Positions 23,199 through 34,383 of a DNA stretch of 64,000 nucleotides are shown one piece after another. A program made the position numbers and the translations under genes. How positions within the stretch are numbered: position 1 is the first letter of the stretch; every line of letters starts with the position of its first letter. Source of the DNA: Batkoa obscura (Eukaryota > Entomophthoromycota > Entomophthoromycetes > Entomophthorales > Batkoaceae); NCBI GenBank assembly GCA_030770535.1, contig JASVEC010000004.1, forward strand, positions 992,001 to 1,056,000. The letters are read 5' to 3'. The notes under the pieces are model-generated. The model was not told the origin of the DNA. It saw nothing but the letters and a program-made list of their open reading frames with translations, and did not search any database.

Positions 23199-24260
23199 TT
23201 ATAAGCAATGATAAAAACAATTTATATTAATTTTAGATATTCTAAAAAAGTGTTTTGGATTGGTTGATACATCAATAAAATAAGACATGAGGAAGTAAAC
23301 CCTAAGCAGAGTAAAAAATAGTTGTAATAAATGGGAGCATGTGTTGGAATTTACTTCTGAAAAACCTAACAAGATTACTGTTATATCCATTAATAAATAT
23401 AAGATATAGCTTATTAATATTAAACTCATATTTAAGATTGACATGACTTTTTTTGATTTCAAGTGATTGATTATAAGTGACTGAGATTCGTTTAAGTATA
23501 CTTGAAGTATAGTTCCTTGATGCTGTTAAGTTGCTAATAACCTGTTGATTCCACTACTAATTTTAAAATCATATCGCTCATTATTGCTATTGCAATTGTT
23601 AAACTAATAGCTACTATAAGGCGAATTCAAGTTTGTAGCAGTAGCATTTGAGGTAATAGAAGAGTCAATTATATTAAGATAGGAGAAGGTAATATTTGTA
23701 TAATGGAATCAAATAACAATTAAACATATTAAGATCCTCAACCAGTAGATACAATAACAAAACATAAAATATGGTTTATTATTCTTCTCGATACTAATGC
23801 TTGGTAAACAATAAAAGTTGAATCCATGCCATAAATATGAGCTATGATAACTGTAAACTAGATAGTATAAGAAATATCATAGATTGTAAAACCATCAATA
23901 CAAGACATTGTACTGGTATCACTTTTCCATATAAACACATTTTACTATATCTAATAATGCTCAATGAAGTAGATAATTTAATTGAGGTGGTAAAAAAGTA
24001 GCTACTTCACTAGAATATAAACCACAATATCAAGATAGGATAGATAGTAGTAGTTTGTTATTAAGATTGATTATACTATACCCAACTGTTATTATATATA
24101 CGATGACTAATTGATAGAAAAATACACCTAAAACAATGATTGATATCATTATCGCTTCTAAATTATTTTTAAAAGTTAACTTATATAGAATTATACCCAC
24201 AATTAACGAGTTTATTAGTAGAGAAATTACTGATATTATTAAATAATATTTTTTTTTCAT
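23199..24260 (-). pseudogene. 7TM array unit 3, subfamily B, heavily broken
   Basis: TM6-TM7 remain at 23199-23462 (the CLLPD site has become YLLMD; HQPIQ is frame-shifted). The start MKKKYYLIISVISLLINSLI with TM2 remains at 24030-24260. Between them several stops and frame changes interrupt TM3 to TM5, though patches such as the LCLPSISIEKNN outer loop near 23790-23815 are still visible. Confidence 0.7.
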
Positions 24261-24755
24261 TTTTATCTTAAAATAAATTAAAGTCAAGCTAATAATTTTT
24301 TCTCATTTAAAAATATCAAAGGATCCTCAAAACTCATTTTAAACTAAAAATAAATGAAACTATAAAATGCTCCATTTATGGGTAGTTCCGTAAACTGAAT
24401 GATATCTTTTCTTTTTCATTATAGCTAATAAGACATGTGGAGCTTCCCCGTCTTTGGAAAGGATATAAAAATTATTGTTAAAAAATTATTATGATTTTAT
24501 ATTTGTAAAATTAGAGGCTTCTAATGTTTTATCATTATATATTGTAAAACACAATTAAGGTCAAAAAGAATAGCAGCTTTTTGCTTCCATTACTTATCGC
24601 TGTTCTAACTATGATTTGTATATATCTGTTTTTTGCGCAACTTTTATTAAAAGAATATAGAAGTTAGGTGGTTTTTTCTAAAGGTTGTTAAAAAGTTAAA
24701 TTATTTGTTTAGAAATTAGATAAACGATAGCTATTTTTGAATATAATATGAGTTT
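24261..24755. other. array spacer, unit 3 to unit 4
   Basis: AT-rich. It holds the recurrent sub-blocks ATAGCTATTTTTGAATATAA (24727 region) and CACTTATCG (24592) found in the unit 6 and unit 11 spacers. No gene. Confidence 0.5.
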
Positions 24756-25195
24756 GAGTAAAAGTTTATTAGCACCATAAAAACACTAATTAGGATTTAA
24801 ACTCAAGATGAAGTAGTAGAAAAAATTAATAAACTGTATGATAATGATGATGCTTTAAAGTACAATGGTGGGATTAGGACAAAAATGGTTATCTTGGGGA
24901 TTTTTTTTAAAACTAATATAGATTTTGAATTGTTAATATTTTCTATAATAGCTAACAAGGTGGAATGAATGAATAAATTAAGTCAAAAAACTTGAAAATA
25001 ATGTTGTTAATTACAATATTTATGACTATGATATGTATGATCAATAGAGAAGAATATGTAACATACAGTAATTTAATAGTGGTCAATAGCACTATTAGTA
25101 GAATGATTAATATAAAATAATGATATTAATAATATGAAAACAAAAGATAAAAAGCAAATAAAAAAGTTATTTTAAAAAGGTTAATGTAGTGATTT
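24756..25195 (+). pseudogene. Spf45-like relic, unit 4
   Basis: One of the clearest relics of exon 1: AGCACCATAAAAACACTAAT at 24771-24790, then TTTAAACTCAAGATGAAG, aligns base by base with the founder's CCAGCCCCACAAAAAGCATT and ATTCAAATTGAGGATAAAG. A GATGATGCTTTAAAG block (24848-24862) follows, shared with units 5, 7 and 10. The YDPK region appears near 25020 as TATGACTATGATATGTATGA. Confidence 0.6.
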
Positions 25196-25288
25196 TTTTT
25201 ATCTCATAACAAGCGATATATTTTCAATATTCAATAGAATAAATGATTTCTTATTTTATTTGAGAAAAACTATTTTGATTTTAAACAT

Positions 25289-25391
25289 TTGGGGGTGTTT
25301 TTTTTAATTTCATCACTTTTTCCATTTTTTAAGCATTGTTTGAGTGGAGAGATTGTTAGTAAAATTCTTAAATAAAAAAATACATCGCCAT
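25289..25391 (+). mobile_element. MITE copy 5
   Basis: Plus-oriented, inserted in the tail of the unit 4 receptor. TTTAAACATTT occurs on both sides (left at about 25280-25290, right at 25391-25401), an 11-base flanking repeat that looks like a target duplication longer than the TA seen at most copies. Confidence 0.82.
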
Positions 25392-26427
25392 TTAAACATT
25401 TTTGAATTGGTTGATGGATTAATAAAATAAAACAAGAGGAAGTAAGCCCTAGACAAAGCAAAAAATAATTGGTCCGAATAATAGTATTTTTATTAAGGCT
25501 TACTTGTATTAAACTTAATAAGATTACTATCAGATCCGGTAATAAAGAATATATAAACTACTAATATAACACTTATTTTGATGACTAATTTGGCTTTTTT
25601 TAGATCTTAATCGGCTAACTGTTGGTGCTTGAGATTCATCTAAATATAGTTGAAGTATACTTCTTTGCTTTTGTTATGTTACAATCACTTTATTAATTTC
25701 TCTATTGATCATGAGGTCGTATTATGCATCGTCGTTAGTAATATCATTATTAGATTGATTGTTTCTAAGACGTAAATTTAAGTTTGTTGGAATAGAATCA
25801 AAGACAATAGAAGAGTCTATTATTCTAACGTAAGAAAGGGTAATATTGTTATGACAAAAACAAATAATAGGTAAGCATATCAATATCCTTGATGAACTAA
25901 TAACATAAGAAAAAAGAAAAGAAAAGAAAAGAAAATTTATTATCTTTTCAATATTAATACTTGGTAAACAATAAAAGTTGAATTCTTCCCATGTATATGA
26001 ATTATAATCAGCATATAAACCAGATAGTATAATTAATGATATAACAGATAATACTGATAATAAACAGCAGTACATTGGATTTACTTGCTTATGTAAACAA
26101 ATTTTATGATATCTTATAATACTTAACAAGCCAGATAGCTCAATAGAATAATGGTGGTGCTTACTACACTAAAATTCAAAGGACAGTACCAAGTTGGATT
26201 GGATACTTGTAACTTGCTATCGACTGTTATTACATTTTTTTCAGAAATCATTATATATAAAATGACAATTACATAGAAAACAATATTGTTAAACGCTAAT
26301 ATTGATATAAATATTAGTTATAAATTGCTTTTTAGAGATAATTTAGTTAGGATTATACTAATTATCAATAGGCTTATCAATAGAGAAATTGCTGATACCG
26401 TCAAATAAATTATGAATTCTACGTTCA
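25392..26427 (-). pseudogene. 7TM array unit 4, subfamily B, broken
   Basis: The start MNVEFIIYL at 26427 and TM1, TM3 to TM5 (25722-26129: LSIIRYHKIC, NFYCLPSINIEK) and TM7 (CLGLTSSCFILLIHQPIQK near 25393-25461) are all recognisable but lie in different frames with stops between. The MITE has been placed in its last codons. The NPTWYC motif near 26190 is conserved. Confidence 0.75.
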
Positions 26428-26521
26428 TTACTGTTATAAAGACAAATATTGTTTTTAAAATTAATCTCTTTCATTTATAAATGTTTTAATTAATTGTGCG
26501 GGTTACTTTTTTATTTATATA

Positions 26522-26691
26522 ACAATATGGGCAATTGACATAGACGGTAATAAAGTAGACCCTTATCAGACAGTCAATTTTGATTTTATCAACAATGAAG
26601 AAGATTTAAAATGCTTGATTTACCAAAATCAAAATTGGCTGTCTGATGAGGATCTACTTTATTACCTGTCTACATCAATTGCCCATATTGT
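26522..26691. mobile_element. foldback/MITE with 67-base inverted arms
   Basis: The left arm beginning ACAATATGGGCAATTGACAT and the right arm, read in reverse complement as ACAATATGGGCAATTGATGT, match for about 67 bases with only a few differences and a one-base gap. They enclose about 35 unmatched bases. TA flanks both ends (26520-26521 and 26692-26693), as expected of Tc1/mariner-type mobilisation. It is unrelated to the TGGGG family, and I see only one copy here. The near identity of the arms suggests a recent insertion. Confidence 0.88.
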
Positions 26692-27279
26692 TACAATATC
26701 CTTTTAAATTAATTTAAGTTATAAAAAAAACTGCAAGCTAATTTTTTATTGTATAACTGCAACTGAAAATATGAGAGCTCTTTGTTCTTTGAAAGTGTAA
26801 AGCCCTCAATTGCTTATAAATGTAAAAAAACAGTAGCTTAAAAAGGAATATAAGTTTCTATTCTTGAATCTGAAATTTGGCTTACCAATTGCTCAAACAA
26901 GTCCATTTTCTCATGAAACTCCCATTTAATAAAAAAAGATAGTATATATAAGCTAGGCTTTTTAAGTATTTAGAAAAAGCAACGTGATCTATTTATTTAA
27001 AAGCTAGATGAAAAGAGAACTATTTTTACATGTAAAAGAAGCTTATATTTCAACTCAACATCATTATAAAAGTATCAACTAGTATTCTTTTATATTTTGA
27101 AAGAATTCTGAGACTCCGAGTAATTTATTAATAAAAAATTAATGAATGTATTATAGGAGTGGAAAGAAACGTCACAAAATGAGCGCTTTTTTTCAATCTT
27201 CTTTTATCTAATCAAATTCTTGTCTATTTGAAATTGTCAGCCTAATTAGCCCTTATTCCGCAGATAAAGAACACACTGA
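26692..27279. other. array spacer, unit 4 to unit 5
   Basis: AT-rich spacer following the foldback element. No coding region or MITE is seen. Confidence 0.5.
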
Positions 27280-27790
27280 ATTACTTGCACTTTCTTTTAC
27301 AATGGAAGCGCTGACTAGAGTCTAGATAAAAAATAAAACGTTTAAATTAAATAACAAGCTTTATGGCAAAAATGATGCTTTAAAAAATAATGACGATATT
27401 GGAATGGATCTGACCCCGGTTGCTATGTATGGTAGCATACTCTTTAAAATAATAAATAGTTATGACATTATTAGCGCTTATATTGATGACAAGTAAAGTG
27501 AAAAGAATGGCGAAAGACACAAAGTAGCTAAAAAATAACCTATATATTATTAAGTTTATAACCTCAAGATATTAGGTAAGTAAAAAATGGCATGAAATTT
27601 ATGGGAAGTGGTAATGGCCGATGGTGAAACTAATGAAATGATTCCGATGTGATATTGATAATAGCAATATCATATTAATACTGAATAAAAAGAAAAACTT
27701 TTATTAAAAAGCTTGTATTATTAGCATGATTCAGTTATTTTCTGAGGAAAGATTACTACAAAACTTATTTTTTTAAAGGTATGTCCCAAG
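27280..27790 (+). pseudogene. Spf45-like relic, unit 5
   Basis: Traces of exon 1 at about 27305-27345 (GATAAAAAATAAAACGTTTA against the founder's ATTGAGGATAAAGCGTTGAA) are followed by AATGATGCTTTAAAAAATAA. Near 27738-27770 TTTCTGAGGAAAGATTACTA matches TTTCTGGAGAAGAAGCTTAC of the founder end. Multiple stops. Confidence 0.5.
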
Positions 27791-28305
27791 CATTTTGCTT
27801 GCAAATAGATTTAATTAAACTGAATCAATGCATACCTCCGTTAATGGATGAGCTCCAACAAGGCAGATTTTCGATCCGGTAAGCTTCTACTTTAATAAAA
27901 GATACAGATTCAAAAAGAGCCAATTGCTTTTATTTTTCAAAATGCTACCACTGACATATGAGGAGTAAGGGTTAAAGGTAAAATATAAATACATGAAAAG
28001 ATCTTACCTGGAAAGCTGCAAAGCTTTTGTAAATGATTCAAATATCAATCTAAAAGATGAAAACTTAAGAAAATAGACGGATATAATTTAAACTTTTAAA
28101 TACTTCTGAGAAATCATCTAAGAAATGGATAATACATGAAAAAAATTAATGTATCTTTAATAAAAAACCATATGTAGATGGTAGTGGGGAATAAGTGAAA
28201 CAATGTAAAGGTGAGTAAAAACCTATAATTAAGTGAATAAGAATAAGGATTGGTTTTTATAAAAGGATGTGTATTTATTTAAATAAGCAAATAATAATAT
28301 CAATA
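27791..28305. other. unit 5 extra spacer
   Basis: About 0.5 kb between the relic and the unit 5 receptor, longer than in other units. GC is a little higher near 27830-27890 (CCTCCGTTAATGGATGAGCT), which suggests foreign or once-coding sequence, but I recognise nothing. Confidence 0.4.
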
Positions 28306-29358
28306 TCAATAAGTCAGTTTTAAGGATTTCAAAAAATATTTTTGAATAGGTTGATGGATCAATAAAATAAAACATGACGAGGTAAATCCTAAACATAACA
28401 CTAAGCAGTTGGAATAAAAAATAATATGCGTAAACTTCATCTCGGTAAAATTTAATACGTTTACTATTAGATCTGGTAATAAACATAGCATATAACCTAT
28501 CATTATTACACTCATTTTTACAACTAGCTTGATTTTTTTAAACCTTAACTGGTCAACTGTCAGTAGCTGAGATTCATTTATTTCTAGTTGAAGCATACTT
28601 TCTTGATTTTGTTGCGTTGACGTTAGCCTATTTGATTCCCTATTAATTATGAATTTATATTGTGTGTTATTATCATTGTTGTTATTCAGTTGATAGTTAT
28701 TAAAACACAAATTAGAGTTTGTAGCAGTAACATTAGAAACAATAACGGGGTCCATTATTCTAAAGTAAGCAAGAGTGATATTTGCATAGCAGAAGCATAT
28801 TGTAACCAAACATATTAAGATCCTCAAAGTGTAGATGCAATAGTAAAATATAAGATAATTCATATTATCTTTTTCAATATTGACACTCAATCCACAATAA
28901 AAGTTGACTTCATACCATGAATATAAGTTATAATAACCATACAGACTAGATAACGCAAGTGATAATGCAAAGGATAACACTGATAATAAACAATATTTTA
29001 TTGATATTGCTTGCTTAAACAAACAAATTTTACTGTATCTTACAAAGCTTAATAATGCAACTAGGTCAATGGAAGTAGCAATGGTAGTAGCTACTATGCT
29101 GAAATTTAAAGTACAATACCAAACTGGATCGGATAGTAATAGCTCATTATTAAAATTTACAATATTATACTCAACCGCTATTGTGTCAAAGATAACAAAT
29201 AGGTATAAAATGGTATCGGTGACTGTTATTATTAGTATTAATGTTGACTCTAAATTGCTTTTTATAGTCAGTTTAGTTACAATTATACTAATTATCAATA
29301 GGTTTATCGATAACGAAATTAATGAGATTATTAAATAAATAATGTGTTCTATGTTCAT
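28306..29358 (-). CDS. 7TM receptor-like protein, array unit 5 (subfamily B)
   Basis: Open and intronless. The frame could start at 29397 (363 residues), but MNIEHIIYLIIS at 29358 aligns with the start of the paralogues, giving 350 residues. TM3 opens after DPVWYC; IRY-type end is FVRYSKIC; outer-loop cysteine in NFYCGLSVNIEK; the long third inner loop is Asn-rich (NNNNDNN); TM6 has CLLPD; TM7 ends LLIHQPIQKYF. All class A-like landmarks survive, so it is probably functional. Nearest structural neighbours are units 4 and 6. It shares no intron with the housekeeping genes, in line with spread by duplication of an intronless ancestor. Confidence 0.85.
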   Translation of the reverse strand: MNIEHIIYLIISLISLSINLLIISIIVTKLTIKSNLESTLILIITVTDTILYLFVIFDTIAVEYNIVNFNNELLLSDPVWYCTLNFSIVATTIATSIDLVALLSFVRYSKICLFKQAISIKYCLLSVLSFALSLALSSLYGYYNLYSWYEVNFYCGLSVNIEKDNMNYLIFYYCIYTLRILICLVTICFCYANITLAYFRIMDPVIVSNVTATNSNLCFNNYQLNNNNDNNTQYKFIINRESNRLTSTQQNQESMLQLEINESQLLTVDQLRFKKIKLVVKMSVIMIGYMLCLLPDLIVNVLNFTEMKFTHIIFYSNCLVLCLGFTSSCFILLIHQPIQKYFLKSLKLTY

Positions 29359-29398
29359 TGTTATAAAGTTAATGTTGAGCTTTTCTATCATCTCCATT

Positions 29399-29898
29399 TA
29401 TCAATGTTTCAACTTAACTATGCAATTTAAAATTAATTCCAGAAAGGGTTCACTGATAGATTGGTATCGCATTTTGGCTGACATGTATATATTTCCTTTT
29501 ATTATAGCCAATAAAACACTTGGAACTTTTAAATTTCAAAAGAGTAAAATATTAAAAAGTCGATTTTTTTAAATTATGAATTATTGCTAAAATGCTATGA
29601 TTTTATATCCTTGAATGGGGTAAAAAGCCTTTAAGTGCTTTGTTAACATATAAAGTACAAAATTACTTAACATAAATAATAAAGTTCAAAAATGATAGCA
29701 ACTTTCTACTCATATTACATATCATTGTTCCAAGTATGTTTTACATAAACCTACTTTCCACGTAGCTTTCATAAAGGAATATAAAGCTTTTACAAAATAA
29801 TTTTTAAATGTTATTAAAAAAAGTAAGGATATCTGTTTGTTTGGAAATTGAATAAAAGGACAGCTATTTTTGCATATAATACGAGTTTGAATAAGAAT
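29399..29898. other. array spacer, unit 5 to unit 6
   Basis: About 0.5 kb of AT-rich sequence upstream of the unit 5 receptor. It contains the recurring ATAGCTATTTTTGCATATAA-like block near 29860. No gene. Confidence 0.5.
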
Positions 29899-30000
29899 TT
29901 GGGGATGTGTTTTTTTGTTTAAGAATTTTACTAACAATCTTTCCACTCAAACAATGCTTAAAAAATGGAAAAAGTGATGAAACCAAAAAAAGCATCCTCA
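29899..30000 (-). mobile_element. MITE copy 6
   Basis: Minus-oriented; left end TGGGGATGTG, right end GCATCCTCA followed by TATA. Inserted at the 5' border of the unit 6 Spf45-like relic. Confidence 0.85.
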
Positions 30001-30002
30001 TA

Positions 30003-30430
30003 TAATAGTAAAGCAGTTAACAAGCTAATAATCATGTTGATGCTTCAAAGAACTATGGTAAGGTCTTATGAAAAATTCTATCAAGCATGATCCGCTTTGA
30101 AATAAATATATTTATAGAGTTAATATCTTTTATCTTAATAGCTGATAAGATGAAGGCAACAAAAGAGAAACAATAAAATAACTGAAAACTAAAGCAATGA
30201 TTTTGAAGTTTGTGACTTTGATATAGCAAAGAAATATGAAGGAACGTATACTTTAAGTGATTAGATATTAGCTAACAATATTATTTTTGCAATGATTTGT
30301 ACCCAATACTGACGATAATGGTGCCAAGATAGAAATGATAAGAAAGCAAATAAAAAGCAAACATAAAAAGTTAAGATATTATGATTTTATTATCTGAGTG
30401 GAAAAACAACTTAACCTATTCTAAATAAAC
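30003..30430 (+). pseudogene. Spf45-like relic, unit 6
   Basis: GAAGTTTGTGACTTTGATAT at 30205-30224 corresponds to the founder's GAAGTTTATGACCCTAAAGT (EVYDPK). The preceding GTTGATGCTTCAAAG block and the following asparagine/lysine region match units 5 and 7. The end near 30388-30410 (ATCTGAGTGGAAAAACAACT) corresponds to ISGEEAYL. Stops throughout. Confidence 0.55.
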
Positions 30431-30492
30431 AAATAGAAGTTTCTTGTTGTTCGAATAAAAAAATAGTAACATTGAACTTTAATAGTTAAATT

Positions 30493-31536
30493 TTAAGCAT
30501 TTAAGAAACACTTTTGAATCGGTTGATGGATCAACAATATAAAGTATGAGGAGGTAAGCCCTAAGCATAGTAAAAAACAATTAGAATAAAAACTAGTATG
30601 TATATCGTAGTTTGTCTCTGTTAAACTTAATAAAGTTACTATTAAATCCGGCAACAAACTTAACATGTAAAATATTACTACCAAGCTTATCTTTAGGGCT
30701 AATTTAACCTTTTTTAATCTTAATTGACTAGTTGTTAGCGGGTGGGATTCATTTAAATATACTGGAAGGATGGTACCTTGCTTTTTTTGTGTTGTCGTTG
30801 GTACATTTACTTCACGATTAATTATAATATTATGCTGTATGTCATTATTATTGTTATTGCTATTAAACCGACTGCTACTAATAAATAAGTTTGGCTTTGT
30901 AGTATTGTTATCAAAAACAATAGAAGGGTTTAATATTCTAAAATAGGCAGCAGTAATATTAGAATAGCAAAAGCAAATAATAAAAAAGCAGAGTAAAACT
31001 CTAAATGAATAAACTGAATAAAAAAATACAAAGTAAGTTGCATTATCCTTCTCAATATCGATACTTGGTAAGCAATAAAAATCTACCTCATGCCACGAAT
31101 AAGAATTATGATAGCTAAGCAAACCAGACAATACAAGCGACAATACAATGAATATTGCCATTAATAAATAGTATTTTATTGGCGTTATTTCTTTAAATAA
31201 ACAAATTTTTATGTATCTTATAATTCCCAATAAAGCAGATAGCTCAATGGAGGTAGCAATAGTAGTAATTATAAGACCGAAATTTAAGGCACAATACCAA
31301 GTTGGATTAGATGTGAGTAGTTCATTATCAACTGTAATTATGTTGTATTCAGCCATTGCTAGGTGCGAGATGACAGTTAGATGAAAAATAATATCATTGA
31401 TAGTTATTGTTGAAATTATTACCAACTCTAAATTATTTTTTAGGTTTAATTTAGTTAGAATTACACTGATTATTGATATGTTTATTAGTATTGAAATTGT
31501 TGAGATTATAAAATAAATTATATATTCTATATTCAT
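30493..31536 (-). CDS. 7TM receptor-like protein, array unit 6 (subfamily B)
   Basis: Open and intronless. An upstream ATG at 31584 would add 16 residues; MNIEYIIYFIIS at 31536 matches the family start, giving 347 residues. It has NPTWYCALNF before TM3, IRYIKICLFKE at its end, DFYCLPSIDIEKDN in the second outer loop, an Asn-rich third inner loop, SLLPD in place of CLLPD in TM6 (the cysteine has become serine), and TM7 ending LLIHQPIQKCFLNA. The tail is about seven residues shorter than in units 7 and 8. Probably a functional membrane receptor. Confidence 0.85.
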   Translation of the reverse strand: MNIEYIIYFIISTISILINISIISVILTKLNLKNNLELVIISTITINDIIFHLTVISHLAMAEYNIITVDNELLTSNPTWYCALNFGLIITTIATSIELSALLGIIRYIKICLFKEITPIKYYLLMAIFIVLSLVLSGLLSYHNSYSWHEVDFYCLPSIDIEKDNATYFVFFYSVYSFRVLLCFFIICFCYSNITAAYFRILNPSIVFDNNTTKPNLFISSSRFNSNNNNNDIQHNIIINREVNVPTTTQKKQGTILPVYLNESHPLTTSQLRLKKVKLALKISLVVIFYMLSLLPDLIVTLLSLTETNYDIHTSFYSNCFLLCLGLTSSYFILLIHQPIQKCFLNA

Positions 31537-31584
31537 TGTCATCGTAAAAATTAAAATCGAAGTCAAAATTGTTATACTTTTCAT

Positions 31585-32099
31585 TTATAAATGTTTCAAA
31601 TCAGTGTATTTTCTTATTCACTTAGCCAGCCTTACTTTTGTATTCTGTTTCCTTGGGTGGTTTCCTCTTATCCTTATTGCTTCACCTTTCTAATGTTTTT
31701 TACATGAGTAAAAAATTGTTCATAATGGGTAAAGGCCGAAAAAATGTTTCAGATTGATAATACTCCTTAAAGCTATAATTAAAAGGAAATTTTAAACTAA
31801 TCTAAAATTTTGATTTTCTCATATTAGGAACATCGCTAAATAATTATGTGATTATATTCTTAAAAAAATTAAATGCTATTAATATATAAAAGTTGAAAGG
31901 ACTATAAATGTAACGAAAAACAAGAATTAAAAAGAATAATGACTTCCTACTATTACCACTTATCATTAATTAGGTGTGGTTCTGACAAACACATTTTTCC
32001 TTGCAGTTTTCATTGAGAATGATAAAGTTATACGAACTAACCTTTTAAATACCAGTAAAAAAGCAAGGGAGTTGATTGTTTAAAAGCTAAAATATGTAG
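31585..32099. other. array spacer, unit 6 to unit 7
   Basis: AT-rich. Near 31955-31985 it carries the recurrent CACTTATCATTAATTAGGTG block seen in other spacers. No gene is seen. Confidence 0.5.
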
Positions 32100-32630
32100 T
32101 TATTTTTACAAACAGGGTCAGCTTAAATAGAGACAACAATATAAAGACATCAGTTGATTTAAATTCAATATTAGTGTTAAAATGATCAACAAATGAATGA
32201 TGAAAAGGATGCTTTAAAAGACAATAATGAAATTGAAATGAAAAGTTGCTATCAGTGATCTCACGCTTTCAAAATAAACATGGTTATAGAAGTGTATTTT
32301 TTTAATTAATAGCCAATAAAATGAAGTCAACCAAGGATAAAGGATAAAGGATAAAGGATAAAGGATAAAGGATAAAACAACTAGAAAATCAATCAATATG
32401 TATAAAGTTTATGACTTTGAGATAACTAATAAAGATAAAAGTATGTGGGATTTAAAATAATTTAATAGTGGTTGGCAGTACTCTAGTAAAATTGTTTGTG
32501 ATATGGCATTGATATAACGCCACTGTAGAAAAAAATAACAGTAAACTAAAAAGATTTAATTTCATTAAAATGGTCTGGTTATTTCAGAAAAAAACCTTAC
32601 TTTGAAAGACTTCAGCCAAGTAAAAGAAAA
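32100..32630 (+). pseudogene. Spf45-like relic, unit 7
   Basis: The best-preserved relic after the founder. GTTTATGACTTTGAGATAAC (32408-32427) and AAAGTATGTGGGATTTAA match the founder's VYDPKVPNEYEKMCEL coding. ATTTCAGAAAAAAACCTTAC followed by TTTGAAAGACTTCAGCCAAG (32581-32620) matches ISGEEAYLKRLQLSK almost codon for codon. It then joins the receptor tail after about 20 bases. Stops and a GGATAAA minisatellite interrupt it. Confidence 0.75.
32334..32376. repeat. GGATAAA minisatellite
   Basis: Six tandem copies of the 7-mer GGATAAA inside the unit 7 relic, at the place where the founder has glutamate-rich coding before the YDPK region. Probably slippage within the decayed gene. Confidence 0.9.
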
Positions 32631-32639
32631 CAATAAAGA

Positions 32640-33701
32640 TTAACAATAATACTTTAATTTTAAACATTTAAAGAAACACTTTTGAATAGGCTGATGGATT
32701 AATAAGATAAAGCAAGAAGAAGTAAATCCCAAGCATAAAATAAAACAGTTTGAATAAAAGGTAGTTTGCATATTGAAATTCGTCTTTGTTAAACTTAGTA
32801 ATGTTATTGTTACATCTGGCAATAAGCATAATATATAGCATATTATTACCAGGCTTATTTTCAAGATTAACATAACTTTTTTCAACTTTAATTGATTGAG
32901 TGTTGGTGACTGAGATTCATTTGAGTTTATTTGAGTGATGTTTCCCTGATTTTGCGATTCTACCATTAACTTATTGTTTTCTCCATTAGCTGTTAGTTTG
33001 TATTTTATAAGGTTACTATCCTCATTATTAAGCTGATAGCTATTAAGGCGTAAATCCGAATCTATTGCTGTAGTGTTAAGAACAATAGAAGGGTTCATTA
33101 TTCTAAAATATGCAATCATAATGTTTGAATAACAAAAGGAGATAATGAGTAAACAAAGTAAAACCCTTAGTGAGTAAATAGTGTAAAATAATGTGAAATA
33201 AGTTGTATTATTCTTCTCAACGTCAATACTTGGTACACAGTAATAGTCCAATTCATACCATGAATAAGAGTTGTAATAGCTGTGGAAACCAGATAATATA
33301 AGTGATAATACCACAGATATTAATACACATACATAATAACGCATTGGTTTTACTTGTTTAAATAAGCAAATTTTATTGTATCTTATAATACTCAATAAAG
33401 CAGCTAATTCAATGGAAGTAACAACGGTTGTGACTATCAGGCTAAAATCTAAAGCACAATACCAGGTTGGATTAGATATTAGTAGCTCATTGTTAACTAA
33501 AATCATTTCAAACTCGACTGCTATTATATGTAAAATGGCTACTATAGAATAAATAATGTCATTGATGGCGATTATTGATATTATTATTAGTTCTAAATTG
33601 TTTCTTAGTTTTATTTTAAATAGGATTATACTGCCTATTAGCAAATTTATTGCAATAGATATTATTGATATTATTAAATAAACAATGTATTCTGTTCTCA
33701 T
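32640..33701 (-). CDS. 7TM receptor-like protein, array unit 7 (subfamily B)
   Basis: An open intronless frame of 353 residues from MRTEYIVYLIIS. TM1 about 5-28; TM2 37-60; cysteine in NPTWYC near 82; TM3 ends IRYNKIC near 107; TM4 122-142; second-loop cysteine in YYCVPSIDVEKNN near 153; TM5 170-193; third inner loop about 90 residues with N-rich tract; TM6 with CLLPD; TM7 ends LLIHQPIQKCFF. The tail has closely spaced cysteines (CFFKCLKLKYYC), candidates for lipidation (inference). The relic of unit 7 lies 20 bases beyond its stop. Confidence 0.87.
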   Translation of the reverse strand: MRTEYIVYLIISIISIAINLLIGSIILFKIKLRNNLELIIISIIAINDIIYSIVAILHIIAVEFEMILVNNELLISNPTWYCALDFSLIVTTVVTSIELAALLSIIRYNKICLFKQVKPMRYYVCVLISVVLSLILSGFHSYYNSYSWYELDYYCVPSIDVEKNNTTYFTLFYTIYSLRVLLCLLIISFCYSNIMIAYFRIMNPSIVLNTTAIDSDLRLNSYQLNNEDSNLIKYKLTANGENNKLMVESQNQGNITQINSNESQSPTLNQLKLKKVMLILKISLVIICYILCLLPDVTITLLSLTKTNFNMQTTFYSNCFILCLGFTSSCFILLIHQPIQKCFFKCLKLKYYC

Positions 33702-34382
33702 TATTGTTTTAAAATAAAAACCTTAAAAAATCATTATTTTGTTTATCATTTAAAAGTGTCTTATATTATCTATTCAAAATCTTGATTAATTTGTGTCGAT
33801 CTTTTTACATTACAGTTGCTTCAGTTCTTTTGTGACCTATTTAACTTCCCATTTTAATAAAATTATTTTATAAAACTTGGCTCAAATATTGATATAGTAT
33901 TTAAAAAATCAGGGGCGTAAATAATTTAACTATAAAAATTACCGTTAAAAAAGTCGCAAAAGAGCTACAACAGCTATATCAATCATCACTAAAATTACTA
34001 TTACTCTTTTATATTCTTAGAGATGAAAAACTTTTAAATGGCTTGTTAAAAAACAAAAGTAAAAAAGAAATCAACAGAAAGAGGGCAGGGGGTTAAAAGC
34101 TAATATTTTTCTTTTTTTACCACTTATTACTAGTGTAGCGTTTTTATCTTAACTTAGTTAAGATGTGAAATATTGTTAGCTAGTATGATTAAATCAAGCT
34201 TGCTGTTTATTATCTGTATGAAAATTTTGGTAAATCCAGCAAATCTAACTTATTTAAACTGGTAAACAATATTATATATGGTGGGAAATTCAAAAAATAA
34301 AGTCAAAATGAAAGTCCTATATGGTCATAGTCCAAGTGAGCATATTTTTTCATGCAGCTTTTATTCAATAAAAAGAGGACAT
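33702..34382. other. array spacer, unit 7 to unit 8
   Basis: About 0.7 kb of AT-rich sequence. No coding or RNA gene is seen; the short open frame from 34278 merely runs into MITE copy 7. Confidence 0.5.
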
Positions 34383-34383
34383 A

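Noticed and set aside
29069-29572. Plus-strand open frames opposite the unit 5 receptor
   Set aside because: They are antisense shadows of a conserved receptor gene.
32214-32396. Minus-strand open frame rich in SFILYPL repeats
   Set aside because: It is the translation of the GGATAAA minisatellite.
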